DNA of 64,000 nucleotides from AC2028 sp002373595 (GCA_946616365.1 CAMOIX010000007.1:1-64000), one strand, 5' to 3'; positions 17,059-26,762 are shown, counted from the first letter of the stretch. Translations and numbers: made by a program. The notes: a model not told the origin generated them from the sequence alone.

Positions 17059-19440
17059 ATGTCAAAGATTTCATTCACAAAGCCTGCAGACATATGGGAA
17101 GAAGCGCTCCCCCTCGGAAACGGGCGGATCGGTGCGATGGTCTATGGCCGGACGGACGATGAACTCATACAGCTGAATGAAGAATCAATCTGGCCCGACG
17201 GTCCTGTAGATCGCATCAATCCCGCTGCTTTAAACAGTCTGCCTGTTATCAGGGATATGATATTTGAGGGACGCGTGTCCGAAGCTCAGGAAATGATGCT
17301 GCGTAATATGAGCGGACTTCCCGAGAGCACTGCACCTTACCAGCCTCTATGTGACATGCATATAAGTCTTGGCGAGACAGAACCCGCATCTGTGATATCG
17401 GACTATACAAGAGTGCTCGATACCCGCACTGCTTTGCAGACCATATCATATGTTTATTCACGCTCATCCGGCGAAAAGATATCCTGTAAAAGAGAGATGT
17501 TCATATCACATCCCGCAAATGTGCTCGTGATAAGACTTAGTTCGGATAAACCGCTGAGCTATCGATTAAATTTCGACAACCCGCATCGTGTAAGCTGCAC
17601 GGAATCCCTGTGTACCACCGGTTTTCCCGAAAGCAAAGGTCTGCTCTGCCTCGGCAATCTCGGAAAAACCGGATATGCAGATGAAGACGAAAACTCTGCC
17701 GGCTGTGATTACGGCTTCGGAGTTATCTGTTTCCCTGCAGACGGATCAGGTATGGTTTCAATCCGGGATGCATCTGTATCCGTTTCCGATTCCTGCGATT
17801 TTCTATGTATCTTTACTGCGGCAACTGACAAATTCGAGCATGAAGGCTGCCTTGAGGAATATATCAGAGAAACTCTGCTATCCGCTTCCGCCGGAGGATA
17901 CGACGGTCTTTTGAGCGATCACATTTGGGACTATAGGACTCTTTACGAAACGGTCCGGCTTGAAATATCCGAAGATCAGAATTCAACAGAAGACTCTGCT
18001 GTTACCGATCACGGAATCCTTGCCGAAATCGACGTTTCACATTCCCAGTTCCTTTTTGACTACGGAAGGTACCTGCTCATAAGCAGTTCCAGGCGAGGCA
18101 CTCTCCCTGCCAATCTGCAGGGCATATGGAATAAAGACATGAACCCCGCCTGGGGATCTAAATATACCGTAAATATCAATGCAGAGATGAACTACTGGCC
18201 CGCCGAGAGCTGCGGATTGTCGGAGTGCCACGAGCCACTCTTTGTGCTCACAAAGCGTGCGGTAGTTCGAGGAAAAGAAACTGCGCGCAGGATGTATGGT
18301 TGCCGCGGCAGTGTCATCCATCACAACACGGACATAAACGGCGATACAGCACCTTTTGATAAGTGGATCCCCGCATCATTTTGGGTGATGGGCGGAGCAT
18401 GGCTCTGCACGCATCTCTGGAATCATTACGAATATACGCTTGATACAGAGTTCCTTAAAAAATCATTCCCTTACATGTGCGAAACCGCCCTCTTCTTCCT
18501 TGATTTTCTCATCGAAAAGGACGGGCATCTTGTCACATGCCCTTCGGTTTCTCCGGAGAATACCTTCATCGCGCCTGACGGAAAAGCCTGCTGCATCACA
18601 TACGGCAGCACTATGGACAACCAGCTCTTAAGGGATCTGTTAACTCAGATACTGCATGCAGCGGAGATCTTGGGTGCAAAGAATATTGCGGATATTTCTC
18701 TTTGCTGTGAATCTACGGATTGTGAAACGCAAGACCTTTTCAGCGATCTGATTGAATACGGAGACAGCTTTCTAAAAGACATCAAAGACACACTTGACAG
18801 ACTCTCTCCCACAAGGATCACCGGAGACGGGCGCATTGCGGAGTGGATCAGAGATTATGATGAAGCGGAGCCCGGTCATAGGCATGTATCACACTTATAC
18901 GGTCTGTACCCGTCAAGTCAGATAAACGCCTGCGATACTCCGGAGCTCCTCGATGCCGCGTGCAAAACTCTGGAATACAGACTCTCAAACGGCGGTGGCC
19001 ATACCGGCTGGAGCCGTGCGTGGATCATAGCCTTCTATGCAGCTCTCGGCGACGGTAATGAAGCCTGTGATCATATAAACAAACTGATCAGGCACTCTAT
19101 GTATCCGAATTACTTTGATGCACACCCGCCTTTCCAGATAGACGGTAATTTCGGTGTGTGCGCCGCGATATCCAAAATGCTCGTAAGCAGCGAGGTCCTC
19201 TATCCCTCGCGAACCGTGCGCGTACGTCTCTTACCCGCTCTTCCCGATAAATGGAAAAGCGGATCCGTAAAAGGCTTACGGATCCGCGGTAATGCATCTG
19301 TATCTTTTGACTGGTCTGAGGGAAAACTGACCTCCTGCACCATTACTGCAGGATCAGACTTTTCCGGAACGATATCCTATGGCAATTCATCCTGCGATAT
19401 CACTCTCCGTCCCGGTGAAAAACAAACCCTGAATTTCTGA
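17059..19440 (+). CDS. GH95 family alpha-L-fucosidase (or alpha-L-galactosidase)
   Basis: A 793-residue glycoside hydrolase of family 95. The N-terminal beta domain begins immediately with KPADIWEEALPLGNGRIGAMVYG, the usual family start. The catalytic (alpha/alpha)6 part has VNINAEMNYWPAE near 375, SVSPENTF near 500 (candidate acid Glu), HVSHLYGLYP near 610, GGGHTGWSRAW near 645 and QIDGNFG near 695 (candidate base-positioning Asp). No signal peptide is present, so it should act in the cytoplasm on imported fucosylated or L-galactosylated oligosaccharides. It is one of only two plus-strand genes, lacks a visible ribosome binding site, and ends three bases from the convergent EAL gene. Substrate preference cannot be set from sequence alone. 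Confidence 0.92.
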   Translation: MSKISFTKPADIWEEALPLGNGRIGAMVYGRTDDELIQLNEESIWPDGPVDRINPAALNSLPVIRDMIFEGRVSEAQEMMLRNMSGLPESTAPYQPLCDMHISLGETEPASVISDYTRVLDTRTALQTISYVYSRSSGEKISCKREMFISHPANVLVIRLSSDKPLSYRLNFDNPHRVSCTESLCTTGFPESKGLLCLGNLGKTGYADEDENSAGCDYGFGVICFPADGSGMVSIRDASVSVSDSCDFLCIFTAATDKFEHEGCLEEYIRETLLSASAGGYDGLLSDHIWDYRTLYETVRLEISEDQNSTEDSAVTDHGILAEIDVSHSQFLFDYGRYLLISSSRRGTLPANLQGIWNKDMNPAWGSKYTVNINAEMNYWPAESCGLSECHEPLFVLTKRAVVRGKETARRMYGCRGSVIHHNTDINGDTAPFDKWIPASFWVMGGAWLCTHLWNHYEYTLDTEFLKKSFPYMCETALFFLDFLIEKDGHLVTCPSVSPENTFIAPDGKACCITYGSTMDNQLLRDLLTQILHAAEILGAKNIADISLCCESTDCETQDLFSDLIEYGDSFLKDIKDTLDRLSPTRITGDGRIAEWIRDYDEAEPGHRHVSHLYGLYPSSQINACDTPELLDAACKTLEYRLSNGGGHTGWSRAWIIAFYAALGDGNEACDHINKLIRHSMYPNYFDAHPPFQIDGNFGVCAAISKMLVSSEVLYPSRTVRVRLLPALPDKWKSGSVKGLRIRGNASVSFDWSEGKLTSCTITAGSDFSGTISYGNSSCDITLRPGEKQTLNF
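19259..19287. repeat. perfect 12-bp inverted repeat inside the GH95 gene
   Basis: GCGGATCCGTAA (19259-19270), loop AAGGC, then TTACGGATCCGC (19276-19287). The stem is perfect and GC-rich, about 150 bases before the GH95 stop, without a T run on either strand. Confidence 0.75.
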
Positions 19441-19443
19441 ACC

Positions 19444-21387
19444 TCAGCAGGCGAAGTTCTTCTCTTTCAGGAAGTCTATGAATTCAGCTGCAGGGAGCGG
19501 CTTTGAGAAGTAGAAGCCCTGTATGAAATCACAGCCCATCTTTTCGAGTTCATCAAGATCTTCCTTGGTCTCAACTCCCTCGATGACCAGTTCCTTCTTG
19601 ATATCCTTCATCATACGCACGGTGTTCTTCATGATCGACTTACCCGCATCCGTGACCATATTGTCGACCAGACTCTTGTCGATCTTGATGATCTTAAGCG
19701 GAAGTCTCGATACTCTCTGGATGTTCGAATATCCGATACCATAGTCGTCAAGCGAGAAACTGTAACCCTGCTCGGAGAGGATCCTCAGATTGTCGTCCAT
19801 GATCTCTCCGATATTTTCATATGATGTCTCGGTTATCTCCAGATTTACCTTCTCGGGGCCTACTCCGTACCTTGTGCTCAGATCCTTCATCTTGTCAGGG
19901 AGTTCTCTCTGCAGGCACTGTGCAACCGAGAGATTAACTTCGATATATGAGAGTCCGAGTTTCTCAAGCTCATTCTCTGAAGCAAACTTATGCACTTCAT
20001 CAAGTACAAAGTCTCCTATCGGAAGTATCAGTCCTCTTCTCTCAGCTTCAGGTATGAACGAAGCCGGACTGATCATGCCATACTGCTCATCCTTAAGTCT
20101 GATCAGAGCCTCTGCAGATATGAACTTCTTATCCCAGATCGAGTAGATCGGCTGATAATATATCTCAAAACTTCTATCCATGATGGCTTTGGACAGGATA
20201 TCTTCCATCTTGTTTATGATCTCGAAATCCTTGGACTTAACACAATCCGCCGCCCTGGTATATTTCTGCTCATATGGGATCAGCTTCGTAAAGTGATGTC
20301 CGAAGTGGATGATACTCCTGTAGTCATCAAGATCCTCAGGATATCTGATACTGCATATACGACAGTCCAGTTTTGCTCCCGTTCCCTTCTTTGAGAAAGC
20401 GATATGGTTAACTTCCTTCTCAAGCTTGGGTACCGAATGTATGGGATCGAAATCCATATCATCGATGATCGTGTAGAACGTACCCGGATGCTCAAAGAAC
20501 AGTTCATGAGGGACCCTGCCCTTCCTCAGGAGCGAATGTATCGCATCGGCGATGACTCTGATATATGATCCGTACTTGATCTCGCCGAGATACTCTCTCA
20601 TCTCACTCGCATTTATGAACTTGATAACTACAAACTGCACGCTCTGATGCATGGTCGTTATCTTCCGGAGGTCCTCCTTATATGCTTTGAAGCTCGGGAG
20701 ACCTACCGAAGTGTCAACACTCTCCTCCGGGCGAAGTACAACCAATGCTATATAAAGTGTCGCAAGCGCCTCCGCAACCATCTCCACCAGTATATCCGGA
20801 TGGAAGAACTGGAAGAATACAGCGATAAAAGTGACAACATACATCGATATAAGAGATACCCACTTATTGGTGCGAAGGAACCGTATGCACGAGATCAGGT
20901 GAGCAAGTCCGAAGATAGCATATCCGACAGCGATCGCGTACAGTATCCACATGATCCTGCCTCTCTGATATCCGGCATCCCTCGTTATTGTAAAGAGCTG
21001 CTGATGTATCGGGTTTGTGAGGACTATCAGCACGAGTACCGCATAAGGAAGACATGCAAATACCTTGGCTTTCCTGGTCCTCAGGATATACCAGGTCCTG
21101 GTGATCGCATATATGAAAAGGAAATACAAAACCGTCATCGCATTGTGGACAAGGAAATATCCGTATGAGAATAAAGTGATCCTCACCATCCCCGGATCCG
21201 AAACAGGATATCTGTTCTTATATACTTCCATGCCAAGGTCGCATACGCAGGAAAGCACGGAAGCGATAAGCTGGTAAATAAAGAGTTTATTTGCCAGACC
21301 TTTAGTCATCTTCCTCGCAATGGTTGCATACAGTATTATCAAAAAAATCGGTAATGCAACATAATCAAAATATAAGATCTTTTGCAT
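19444..21387 (-). CDS. membrane EAL-domain cyclic-di-GMP phosphodiesterase
   Basis: A 647-residue protein with about seven membrane helices in the first 220 residues, a degenerate GGDEF-like region (about 230-365; no GGDEF motif) and an EAL domain (about 395-645). The EAL active site looks complete: EALIRL, the Asn in IEVNLS, LEITET, SLDDYGIGYS, IKIDKSLV, VIEGVET and QGFYFSKP. Hydrolysis of c-di-GMP is expected. ATG at 21387 has GGAGG 5 bases upstream. It follows the GGDEF-EAL gene by 14 bases and is the last gene of the epimerase-esterase operon. Its stop is three bases from the convergent GH95 stop with no terminator between. Confidence 0.9.
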   Translation of the reverse strand: MQKILYFDYVALPIFLIILYATIARKMTKGLANKLFIYQLIASVLSCVCDLGMEVYKNRYPVSDPGMVRITLFSYGYFLVHNAMTVLYFLFIYAITRTWYILRTRKAKVFACLPYAVLVLIVLTNPIHQQLFTITRDAGYQRGRIMWILYAIAVGYAIFGLAHLISCIRFLRTNKWVSLISMYVVTFIAVFFQFFHPDILVEMVAEALATLYIALVVLRPEESVDTSVGLPSFKAYKEDLRKITTMHQSVQFVVIKFINASEMREYLGEIKYGSYIRVIADAIHSLLRKGRVPHELFFEHPGTFYTIIDDMDFDPIHSVPKLEKEVNHIAFSKKGTGAKLDCRICSIRYPEDLDDYRSIIHFGHHFTKLIPYEQKYTRAADCVKSKDFEIINKMEDILSKAIMDRSFEIYYQPIYSIWDKKFISAEALIRLKDEQYGMISPASFIPEAERRGLILPIGDFVLDEVHKFASENELEKLGLSYIEVNLSVAQCLQRELPDKMKDLSTRYGVGPEKVNLEITETSYENIGEIMDDNLRILSEQGYSFSLDDYGIGYSNIQRVSRLPLKIIKIDKSLVDNMVTDAGKSIMKNTVRMMKDIKKELVIEGVETKEDLDELEKMGCDFIQGFYFSKPLPAAEFIDFLKEKNFAC

Positions 21388-21401
21388 ATGAACCTCCCTC
21401 T

Positions 21402-23903
21402 CTACTCCACACTTGCTTTGAAAACGATCGCTTCTTCCGCAGGGATGGGCTTCGAGAAATAATATCCCTGAATTGTGTCTGCTCCGAACTCACGGAGTCT
21501 TTCGTACTGCCACTTATGCTCAACACCCTCAATGATCATCTTCTTGCCAAGATCATGGACAAGCTTGATGACATCGGATATAAACAGATCCTTGCCCTCG
21601 ACCAGATATGCATCAACAAGCGACTTGTCGAGCTTAATGACATCCACCGGTATATAAGTCAGATATCCGAGTGACGAATATCCCGTTCCGAAATCATCCA
21701 TAAGGAGCGTGATGCCGAGCTTCTTAAATCTCCTGAAAAGCTCTTCCGCTTCGGCAGATCTTCCGAGGAATATTCCTTCGGTGATCTCTATCTCGATAAG
21801 GTCGGCCGGAATATTGTGTTTAACCAAAAGATCTGCCAGGAAGTCCAGATATCCGCTGTCTCCGAGCTGGTTGCTGGAGAAGTTGATGGATACAGGCTTA
21901 AGCTCCCTGCCTTCCTCTCTCCATTTAACGAGCTGCTCTATGACGAGCTGTGTCGTGATACGTCCTATTCTCCAGATCCATCCGCTCTTCTCGGCCACAG
22001 GTATGAACTTGCCGGGATACATCCCTGGCTCCTTCATACGAACGAGAGCTTCAAATCCGTGAAGTTCAAGAGTGTCACTGTCTATCTGCGGCTGATAGAG
22101 CATATAGAATCCGTCATTGTCAAAGGCTTCAAGGAGCTTGCCTCTGATCACATTTTCTTCCTTGGCTCTCGCCTTCATCTCTTCGGCATATATAAATGCG
22201 CAGTTCTTGCCGCGAAGCTTAGCTTCCTTCAATGCCATCTCCGCATTGAGGATATGCTGATCGGTACTTGTCTCACCGTCGGATACGGATATACCGAGGC
22301 TGGTCGATACTCCAAGCACTTCGTCTCCTACCTTTGCCTGAGTCCTGAATATCTCAAGGAGTATCTCTACTTCAGCCGATGTTGCAGTAAGTTTCCTGTT
22401 GGGTATCATTATCAGGAACTCGTCTCCGCCGTATCTGGCAGCGATCCATCCCTCCCTGTCTGCAGTGTCACGGAGCTGTGCCGCTATCTCTATCAGAAGT
22501 TCATCGGCCATACTGTGTCCGTATGTCTCATTGATATTATTGAATCCGTCGAGATCAGCCATGATCACGCTGAATTCTGACTTCATCGTGAGATTCTTTC
22601 TGAGATATTCCGTGGCGGTTCTTCTGTTCAGGAGATCAAGGAACTCATCATGCTCGGTGCTGTAGATAAGCACCTCCCTCGACTTTTCCAGTATATCCTG
22701 CGACTCCTTAAGTTCGGCATTATTTATCCTTCCGACAGCCACCGAGCATCTCGCAGCAATGATAAGGAGCGTGAGTGCCAGAAGTATCACAACCACTACC
22801 GGAAGTATATTTCTGTATTTCTCAAGAAATGACTCGGGCCTATTGATAAATACTGCATCCGCAGGAATCTGTGATTCGGAAATACCGTACTTCTCCATCA
22901 CATTCCAATCTACCCAGGTCCTTGATTCTGTCTGTGTCCCCAGCGGAAATACTGAAGGATCGGTACCGTTTATTATCTCTATCGCTGTCTGACCGGCCTC
23001 ATAGGCCTGCGCCTGCATATTGAGAGATACTCCGCCGAATATACCGCTTCCCTCACTGCCCATGTAATTCCTGAAGACAGGAACATGGCAATGCTTGATA
23101 ATGCTGTCGGTACGATTCTCCAGAGAGTATTGGTTTCCTTCGGAATCCGCATAACTCGTCATAAAGAGCAGGATGTTTCCCTGAGTTATATTCTCGAGTT
23201 TAGCCTTAAGCTCCTTATCCGTCATCTCGGCAGTGTTAAGCTCTGAAAATCTCTTTTTGGGGTAGAGCGCAGCGGCCTGATAGAAACCGTTAACATCAGC
23301 TGTGCCGGCCGCCGACTCATCATGCATCGCGACATATCCTGACGCATTGGGGAAGAGACTGTTCGCCAGATCCACGGTCTCATTCACAAAGTCACCCTCG
23401 AAATATCCCGTCACGCCGGGTTCCTTTACAGCCTTTACCGCGAAATCATAATCATTTATTCCGAAGAATACGATCGGGGCGTTCACTTTAAGTTCATCCC
23501 GATTGTCCAGCATGAAGTGAAGCGCGTCATCATCGGCGGTGATCACCGCTTCGTACGCCGAACAGTCACCATATCTGTTTTTGAAAAACTCCCGGAAGTC
23601 ATCGAGATCCGACTCTTCAGGATGCTTCTTTGCATCCATATAGACGACATCGTAATCGACATCCGCAGGATACAGTGCTTCCTCGAGTCCCTTTTGCTGT
23701 TCATCGTATGAAAAATAATTAGGATTGTAGGAACTGATAAACAGCACTCTGTGTGCAGGATTGACCACGCCGACCTCTGTTTCGTTCATAGCTTCCCTGT
23801 GCGCGATAAGTCCTGCCAGCATTGCGACCGCAGTGAGTATCAGCGCAAATCCCAGTGTCATGAGCACATTTCTGGTTTTCGACAGAAAATTCTTTCTCTT
23901 CAA
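21402..23903 (-). CDS. GGDEF-EAL protein with an ABC-type solute-binding sensor domain
   Basis: An 833-residue signalling protein. After an N-terminal membrane helix (about 12-32), residues 45-350 form an extracellular domain like the ABC_sub_bind solute-binding family (RVLFISSYNPNYF, VFFGINDYDFA, GVTGYFEGDF), then a second helix (about 365-385), a GGDEF domain (about 430-560, ARYGGDEFLIMIP intact) and an EAL domain (about 575-830, FEALVRM, ITEGIF, LMDDFGTGYSSL, IKLDKSLV, IIEGVEH). Both catalytic cores look intact, so it may make or degrade c-di-GMP depending on the ligand. The start is TTG at 23903 in a TTGA overlap with the thioesterase gene. Confidence 0.9.
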   Translation of the reverse strand: MKRKNFLSKTRNVLMTLGFALILTAVAMLAGLIAHREAMNETEVGVVNPAHRVLFISSYNPNYFSYDEQQKGLEEALYPADVDYDVVYMDAKKHPEESDLDDFREFFKNRYGDCSAYEAVITADDDALHFMLDNRDELKVNAPIVFFGINDYDFAVKAVKEPGVTGYFEGDFVNETVDLANSLFPNASGYVAMHDESAAGTADVNGFYQAAALYPKKRFSELNTAEMTDKELKAKLENITQGNILLFMTSYADSEGNQYSLENRTDSIIKHCHVPVFRNYMGSEGSGIFGGVSLNMQAQAYEAGQTAIEIINGTDPSVFPLGTQTESRTWVDWNVMEKYGISESQIPADAVFINRPESFLEKYRNILPVVVVILLALTLLIIAARCSVAVGRINNAELKESQDILEKSREVLIYSTEHDEFLDLLNRRTATEYLRKNLTMKSEFSVIMADLDGFNNINETYGHSMADELLIEIAAQLRDTADREGWIAARYGGDEFLIMIPNRKLTATSAEVEILLEIFRTQAKVGDEVLGVSTSLGISVSDGETSTDQHILNAEMALKEAKLRGKNCAFIYAEEMKARAKEENVIRGKLLEAFDNDGFYMLYQPQIDSDTLELHGFEALVRMKEPGMYPGKFIPVAEKSGWIWRIGRITTQLVIEQLVKWREEGRELKPVSINFSSNQLGDSGYLDFLADLLVKHNIPADLIEIEITEGIFLGRSAEAEELFRRFKKLGITLLMDDFGTGYSSLGYLTYIPVDVIKLDKSLVDAYLVEGKDLFISDVIKLVHDLGKKMIIEGVEHKWQYERLREFGADTIQGYYFSKPIPAEEAIVFKASVE

Positions 23904-24316
23904 ACTTCCAGATCTCCAAGTATATAATACGAGAACGATCCCGTATCCGTGATATTGCCCGCATCGTCAAAAAGCGTGGCGCGGTAAACTCCAATATGCG
24001 TTCCCTGCTTTTCTTTGGATGCCACACATGTGATATATTCCGTGTCCCTGGCCGGGCTTAAGTATCTGATCTGTCCGTCCGTGGTTACCACATTTACTCC
24101 ATACGCTCTGCATGCGATCCCGCCGGTAACATCCGCCAGTGAATACAGTGCTCCTCCGTGCAGATATCCCATTGGATTTAAGAGCGCATCATCATACGGC
24201 ATCCTCATCTTGGCATATCCCTCTCCCACTTCCAGTAGTTCGAGACCCAGCAGACACATATATCTGTTGGTACTGACCATCTTCCTTAATGCGTCCTCCA
24301 CTTCAGGCCTTATCAT
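23900..24316 (-). CDS. PaaI-type hotdog thioesterase
   Basis: A 138-residue single hotdog domain of the PaaI/YbgC-like acyl-CoA thioesterase group. The family signature is seen at NPMGYLHGGALYSLADVTGGIACRAYG (starting near residue 48), which includes the HGG and catalytic Asp positions. The start is the ATG at 24316, which overlaps the esterase stop as ATGA; an upstream ATG at 24367 would overlap the esterase by 55 bases and is less likely. It sits between a GDSL esterase and a c-di-GMP enzyme in one operon. The acyl substrate is unknown. Confidence 0.85.
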   Translation of the reverse strand: MIRPEVEDALRKMVSTNRYMCLLGLELLEVGEGYAKMRMPYDDALLNPMGYLHGGALYSLADVTGGIACRAYGVNVVTTDGQIRYLSPARDTEYITCVASKEKQGTHIGVYRATLFDDAGNITDTGSFSYYILGDLEV

Positions 24317-25473
24317 CTGCTGCCTCCGGATACTATGATGCTCACCAGATAAAAGGGGGTCTTGCAATCATCCGGCACATCTGCGATCTCAAGCTCAACC
24401 GTATGATCGCCGGCTGCGCCTCCCGAGAGTATATCAGCCAGGCAGAGTTTGTCTCCCCAGTCCTCGTCAAAGTTCGCATCGAGTCTTATGGAATTAGCCT
24501 TGTCTCCGTCGACATATACATTCGCAACAGGAGCGGGCTTGTTTATCGTCCTTCTGTACTGAAGAGCTATATTGCTCCCGTTTACTATAAACGAGATCTT
24601 TGCGCCCTTCTCGGATGAGTACCATCCCTTTTTAAATATATCAGTGATACCGTTTTGTGGCTCACTGTCCGCCGTAAATCCTTCCGTCATCGGCTTTATC
24701 GTATTGTTGCGGTATCTCACCGAGTCCTCATATCCGTTTGCGGTCATAGGTGCGGGTATGGTCTCGTCCTCAGGTTTCTCCGACCTCGTTCCTTCTCTCC
24801 AAGGCTTAAGGGACTTGCTTATGCTCTCGAGATAATGTGTGATCACGCTTGCCACAAGTCTGTGCCCCTCATCATTGGGATGCAGATCGTCCGGCGTAAT
24901 GTCACGGTTGTCTATCCTGCCCGACATGATCTCGGGAAGTATGGTCTCTCTCATGCTCACTGCCGGGATGCCATAATGTCTCGCTACGCGTGCGTGAACG
25001 GCCTGTGCGCTGGCTCCGTCATCGTATCTGACATTGTGAACGATGAGGAGTGCGGGGCGCTTTTTAGCCGAAAGGATCTTGCGGACGAGTCCCTCATAAG
25101 TCTCCAGATAATGATCATTCGCTTCATCGTTTACAGAGTACTCGACTATCATAAAATCAGGCTCATATGAAAGCGCATCATCGGCTACTCTGGCGCATCC
25201 GAACTGAGAATCCGTAGCTCCTATCCCGGCATTTACGTACTCGAAGGAAGCCTTGGGAAAGGTCTTTACGAACCAGTCATATACCAGACTCGCGTAGCAC
25301 TTATCAGGCTCGGATGCCAGACATCCCTGTGTGATCGAGCCTCCGAGGAATGCAATCCTGAACACCTTGTCCGCATTCTCTCCCGCGTTCAATTCAGACA
25401 TAAGTCTCATGATATCTGCGGGATTACCCTCGTTCGATACTGCCTTGGTATAGGAAATATGATGCTTATTCAT
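24313..25473 (-). CDS. SGNH/GDSL hydrolase with C-terminal beta domain (probable carbohydrate esterase)
   Basis: A 386-residue SGNH esterase. Block I FLGGSITQG (near 42) carries the Ser nucleophile, block II Gly is in GIGATDSQFG, block III in EYSVNDE and block V DDLHPNDEGH holds the Asp-x-x-His pair (near 200). Residues from about 270 form a separate beta-rich domain (SFIVNGSNIALQYRR) resembling the jelly roll of CE2 esterases, but placed after rather than before the catalytic domain. No signal peptide is seen, so it acts inside the cell, perhaps deacetylating imported oligosaccharides. The start is ATG at 25473, overlapping the epimerase stop as ATGA; the upstream start at 25530 is rejected because it overlaps by 61 bases. 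Confidence 0.85.
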   Translation of the reverse strand: MNKHHISYTKAVSNEGNPADIMRLMSELNAGENADKVFRIAFLGGSITQGCLASEPDKCYASLVYDWFVKTFPKASFEYVNAGIGATDSQFGCARVADDALSYEPDFMIVEYSVNDEANDHYLETYEGLVRKILSAKKRPALLIVHNVRYDDGASAQAVHARVARHYGIPAVSMRETILPEIMSGRIDNRDITPDDLHPNDEGHRLVASVITHYLESISKSLKPWREGTRSEKPEDETIPAPMTANGYEDSVRYRNNTIKPMTEGFTADSEPQNGITDIFKKGWYSSEKGAKISFIVNGSNIALQYRRTINKPAPVANVYVDGDKANSIRLDANFDEDWGDKLCLADILSGGAAGDHTVELEIADVPDDCKTPFYLVSIIVSGGSR

Positions 25474-26762
25474 GCTTTGTATGCTCTCCTTATAAGCTCT
25501 ATACACATCCTGCCGTTGTGGTACGGGCACTTCCAGGGCTCAACGATCGGTCTTCCCTTTATGGGCGTTCCGTCCTTGTTTACTTCCCAGAACCACTCCG
25601 AACCGTTCCTGTCATCGATCACATAAGTTTTGATAAACTTCCACTGCTCATACGCAGCCTTGATGAATTCCTCAGCTTTTTCCGTATTGCCGGCTTCGGT
25701 GAATCTCTGAGCGGCATTTACAAATCCCACTACGGTTTCCGCCTGTACCCACCAGATCCTATGCTCGTTTACCACGCCCTTCTCGCATTCATTGGCAAGG
25801 GAATGTCCGTCAAAAGCAACATTAAGAATATTGGTCGACAGGTCTGTCGTGATCCTGCGGATCTTATGCGCAAGCTCGGGATCCCCAATGGCGTCCGCGG
25901 TCTCATCATAGAGCCAGGATCCTTCGATATCATGCCCGTAGGAATGAAGGTCTATCAGGCTGTTGTAATATCTGTCGAAAAATACTTCCTGCCTGTGAAG
26001 AGTGATATTGTAAATCTTGGATGAGAACACTCCGAGCGCTGCACGAAGCTTCTTCTCGACTTCTTCCGCTTTGTCCGCGTATTCCTTCGAAGCGTCCGCC
26101 ACACTCTTAAGCGCATTGTAGAGCCCTGTATATCCTTCGACTATATGCAGGAGCGTGTTCATGGTCTTCTCCGCCATGACACCATTCTCGGAAAGCTTCT
26201 CATTCGACTCCGGTGCGAAGTTGATCTTTCTCGCCTCGAGATATCCGCCCTTGCTGTCCACACATCTGTACTCGATCAGATCAAAGAGATCTATCGCTCT
26301 CTTCAGCGCTTCCTCATCTCCCGTCGCCATGAAATACGCTGAGAGCGCGTATATCGCAAAAGCCTGGTTGTATGTGTGTTTGGTAGTATCAGAGGGATCT
26401 CCCTCGTATGTAACAGCCCAGTACACACCGCCGTTTACCTCATCGAAGCATTTGTCCCGGAGGAAAGCATATGCATGCTTTGCTTCATCCAGGATATCCT
26501 CCGCGCTGTATCCGTGTCCGGTAAAGTCTCCGTCCTTCAAAAGCCCGTCTTTATACAGCCTGTAAACATTGGAGAAAAACCAGGTGATACGGCTGCCGAG
26601 TATGCATCCCTTAACGAAATGTCTGTCTGTTTCCAGATCATAGGACATATATCCGTAATACCCGCCGTAGTCGCTGTCCCTCATATTACGCCAGAAAGGG
26701 ATGATGCGGCCAAGCAGTTCTTCTTTTGCTTCTATCGTGATCTCAAGTAGTTCTTTTTCCAT
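25470..26762 (-). CDS. AGE-family cellobiose/mannobiose 2-epimerase
   Basis: A 430-residue (alpha/alpha)6-barrel epimerase of the N-acylglucosamine 2-epimerase superfamily. Motifs HTYNQAFAIYALSAY, SYGHDIEGSWL, HRIWWVQAE and EPWKCPYHNGRMC match cellobiose 2-epimerases (EC 5.1.3.11) of ruminal bacteria, which convert cellobiose to glucosyl-mannose and mannobiose to mannosyl-glucose. The four histidines of the active site seem present. The start is ATG at 26762 with AAGGAG 6 bases upstream; the ATG at 26777 lies inside that same ribosome site. In mannan-users this enzyme feeds a GH130 phosphorylase, and a GH130 gene is present 29 kb away. It leads a five-gene operon with its own promoter. Confidence 0.9.
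   Translation of the reverse strand: MEKELLEITIEAKEELLGRIIPFWRNMRDSDYGGYYGYMSYDLETDRHFVKGCILGSRITWFFSNVYRLYKDGLLKDGDFTGHGYSAEDILDEAKHAYAFLRDKCFDEVNGGVYWAVTYEGDPSDTTKHTYNQAFAIYALSAYFMATGDEEALKRAIDLFDLIEYRCVDSKGGYLEARKINFAPESNEKLSENGVMAEKTMNTLLHIVEGYTGLYNALKSVADASKEYADKAEEVEKKLRAALGVFSSKIYNITLHRQEVFFDRYYNSLIDLHSYGHDIEGSWLYDETADAIGDPELAHKIRRITTDLSTNILNVAFDGHSLANECEKGVVNEHRIWWVQAETVVGFVNAAQRFTEAGNTEKAEEFIKAAYEQWKFIKTYVIDDRNGSEWFWEVNKDGTPIKGRPIVEPWKCPYHNGRMCIELIRRAYKA

Noticed and set aside
24317..24367. Longer start of the thioesterase gene at 24367
   Set aside because: It overlaps the esterase by 55 bases, while the ATG at 24316 gives the 4-base overlap typical of this operon and fits the family's N-terminus.
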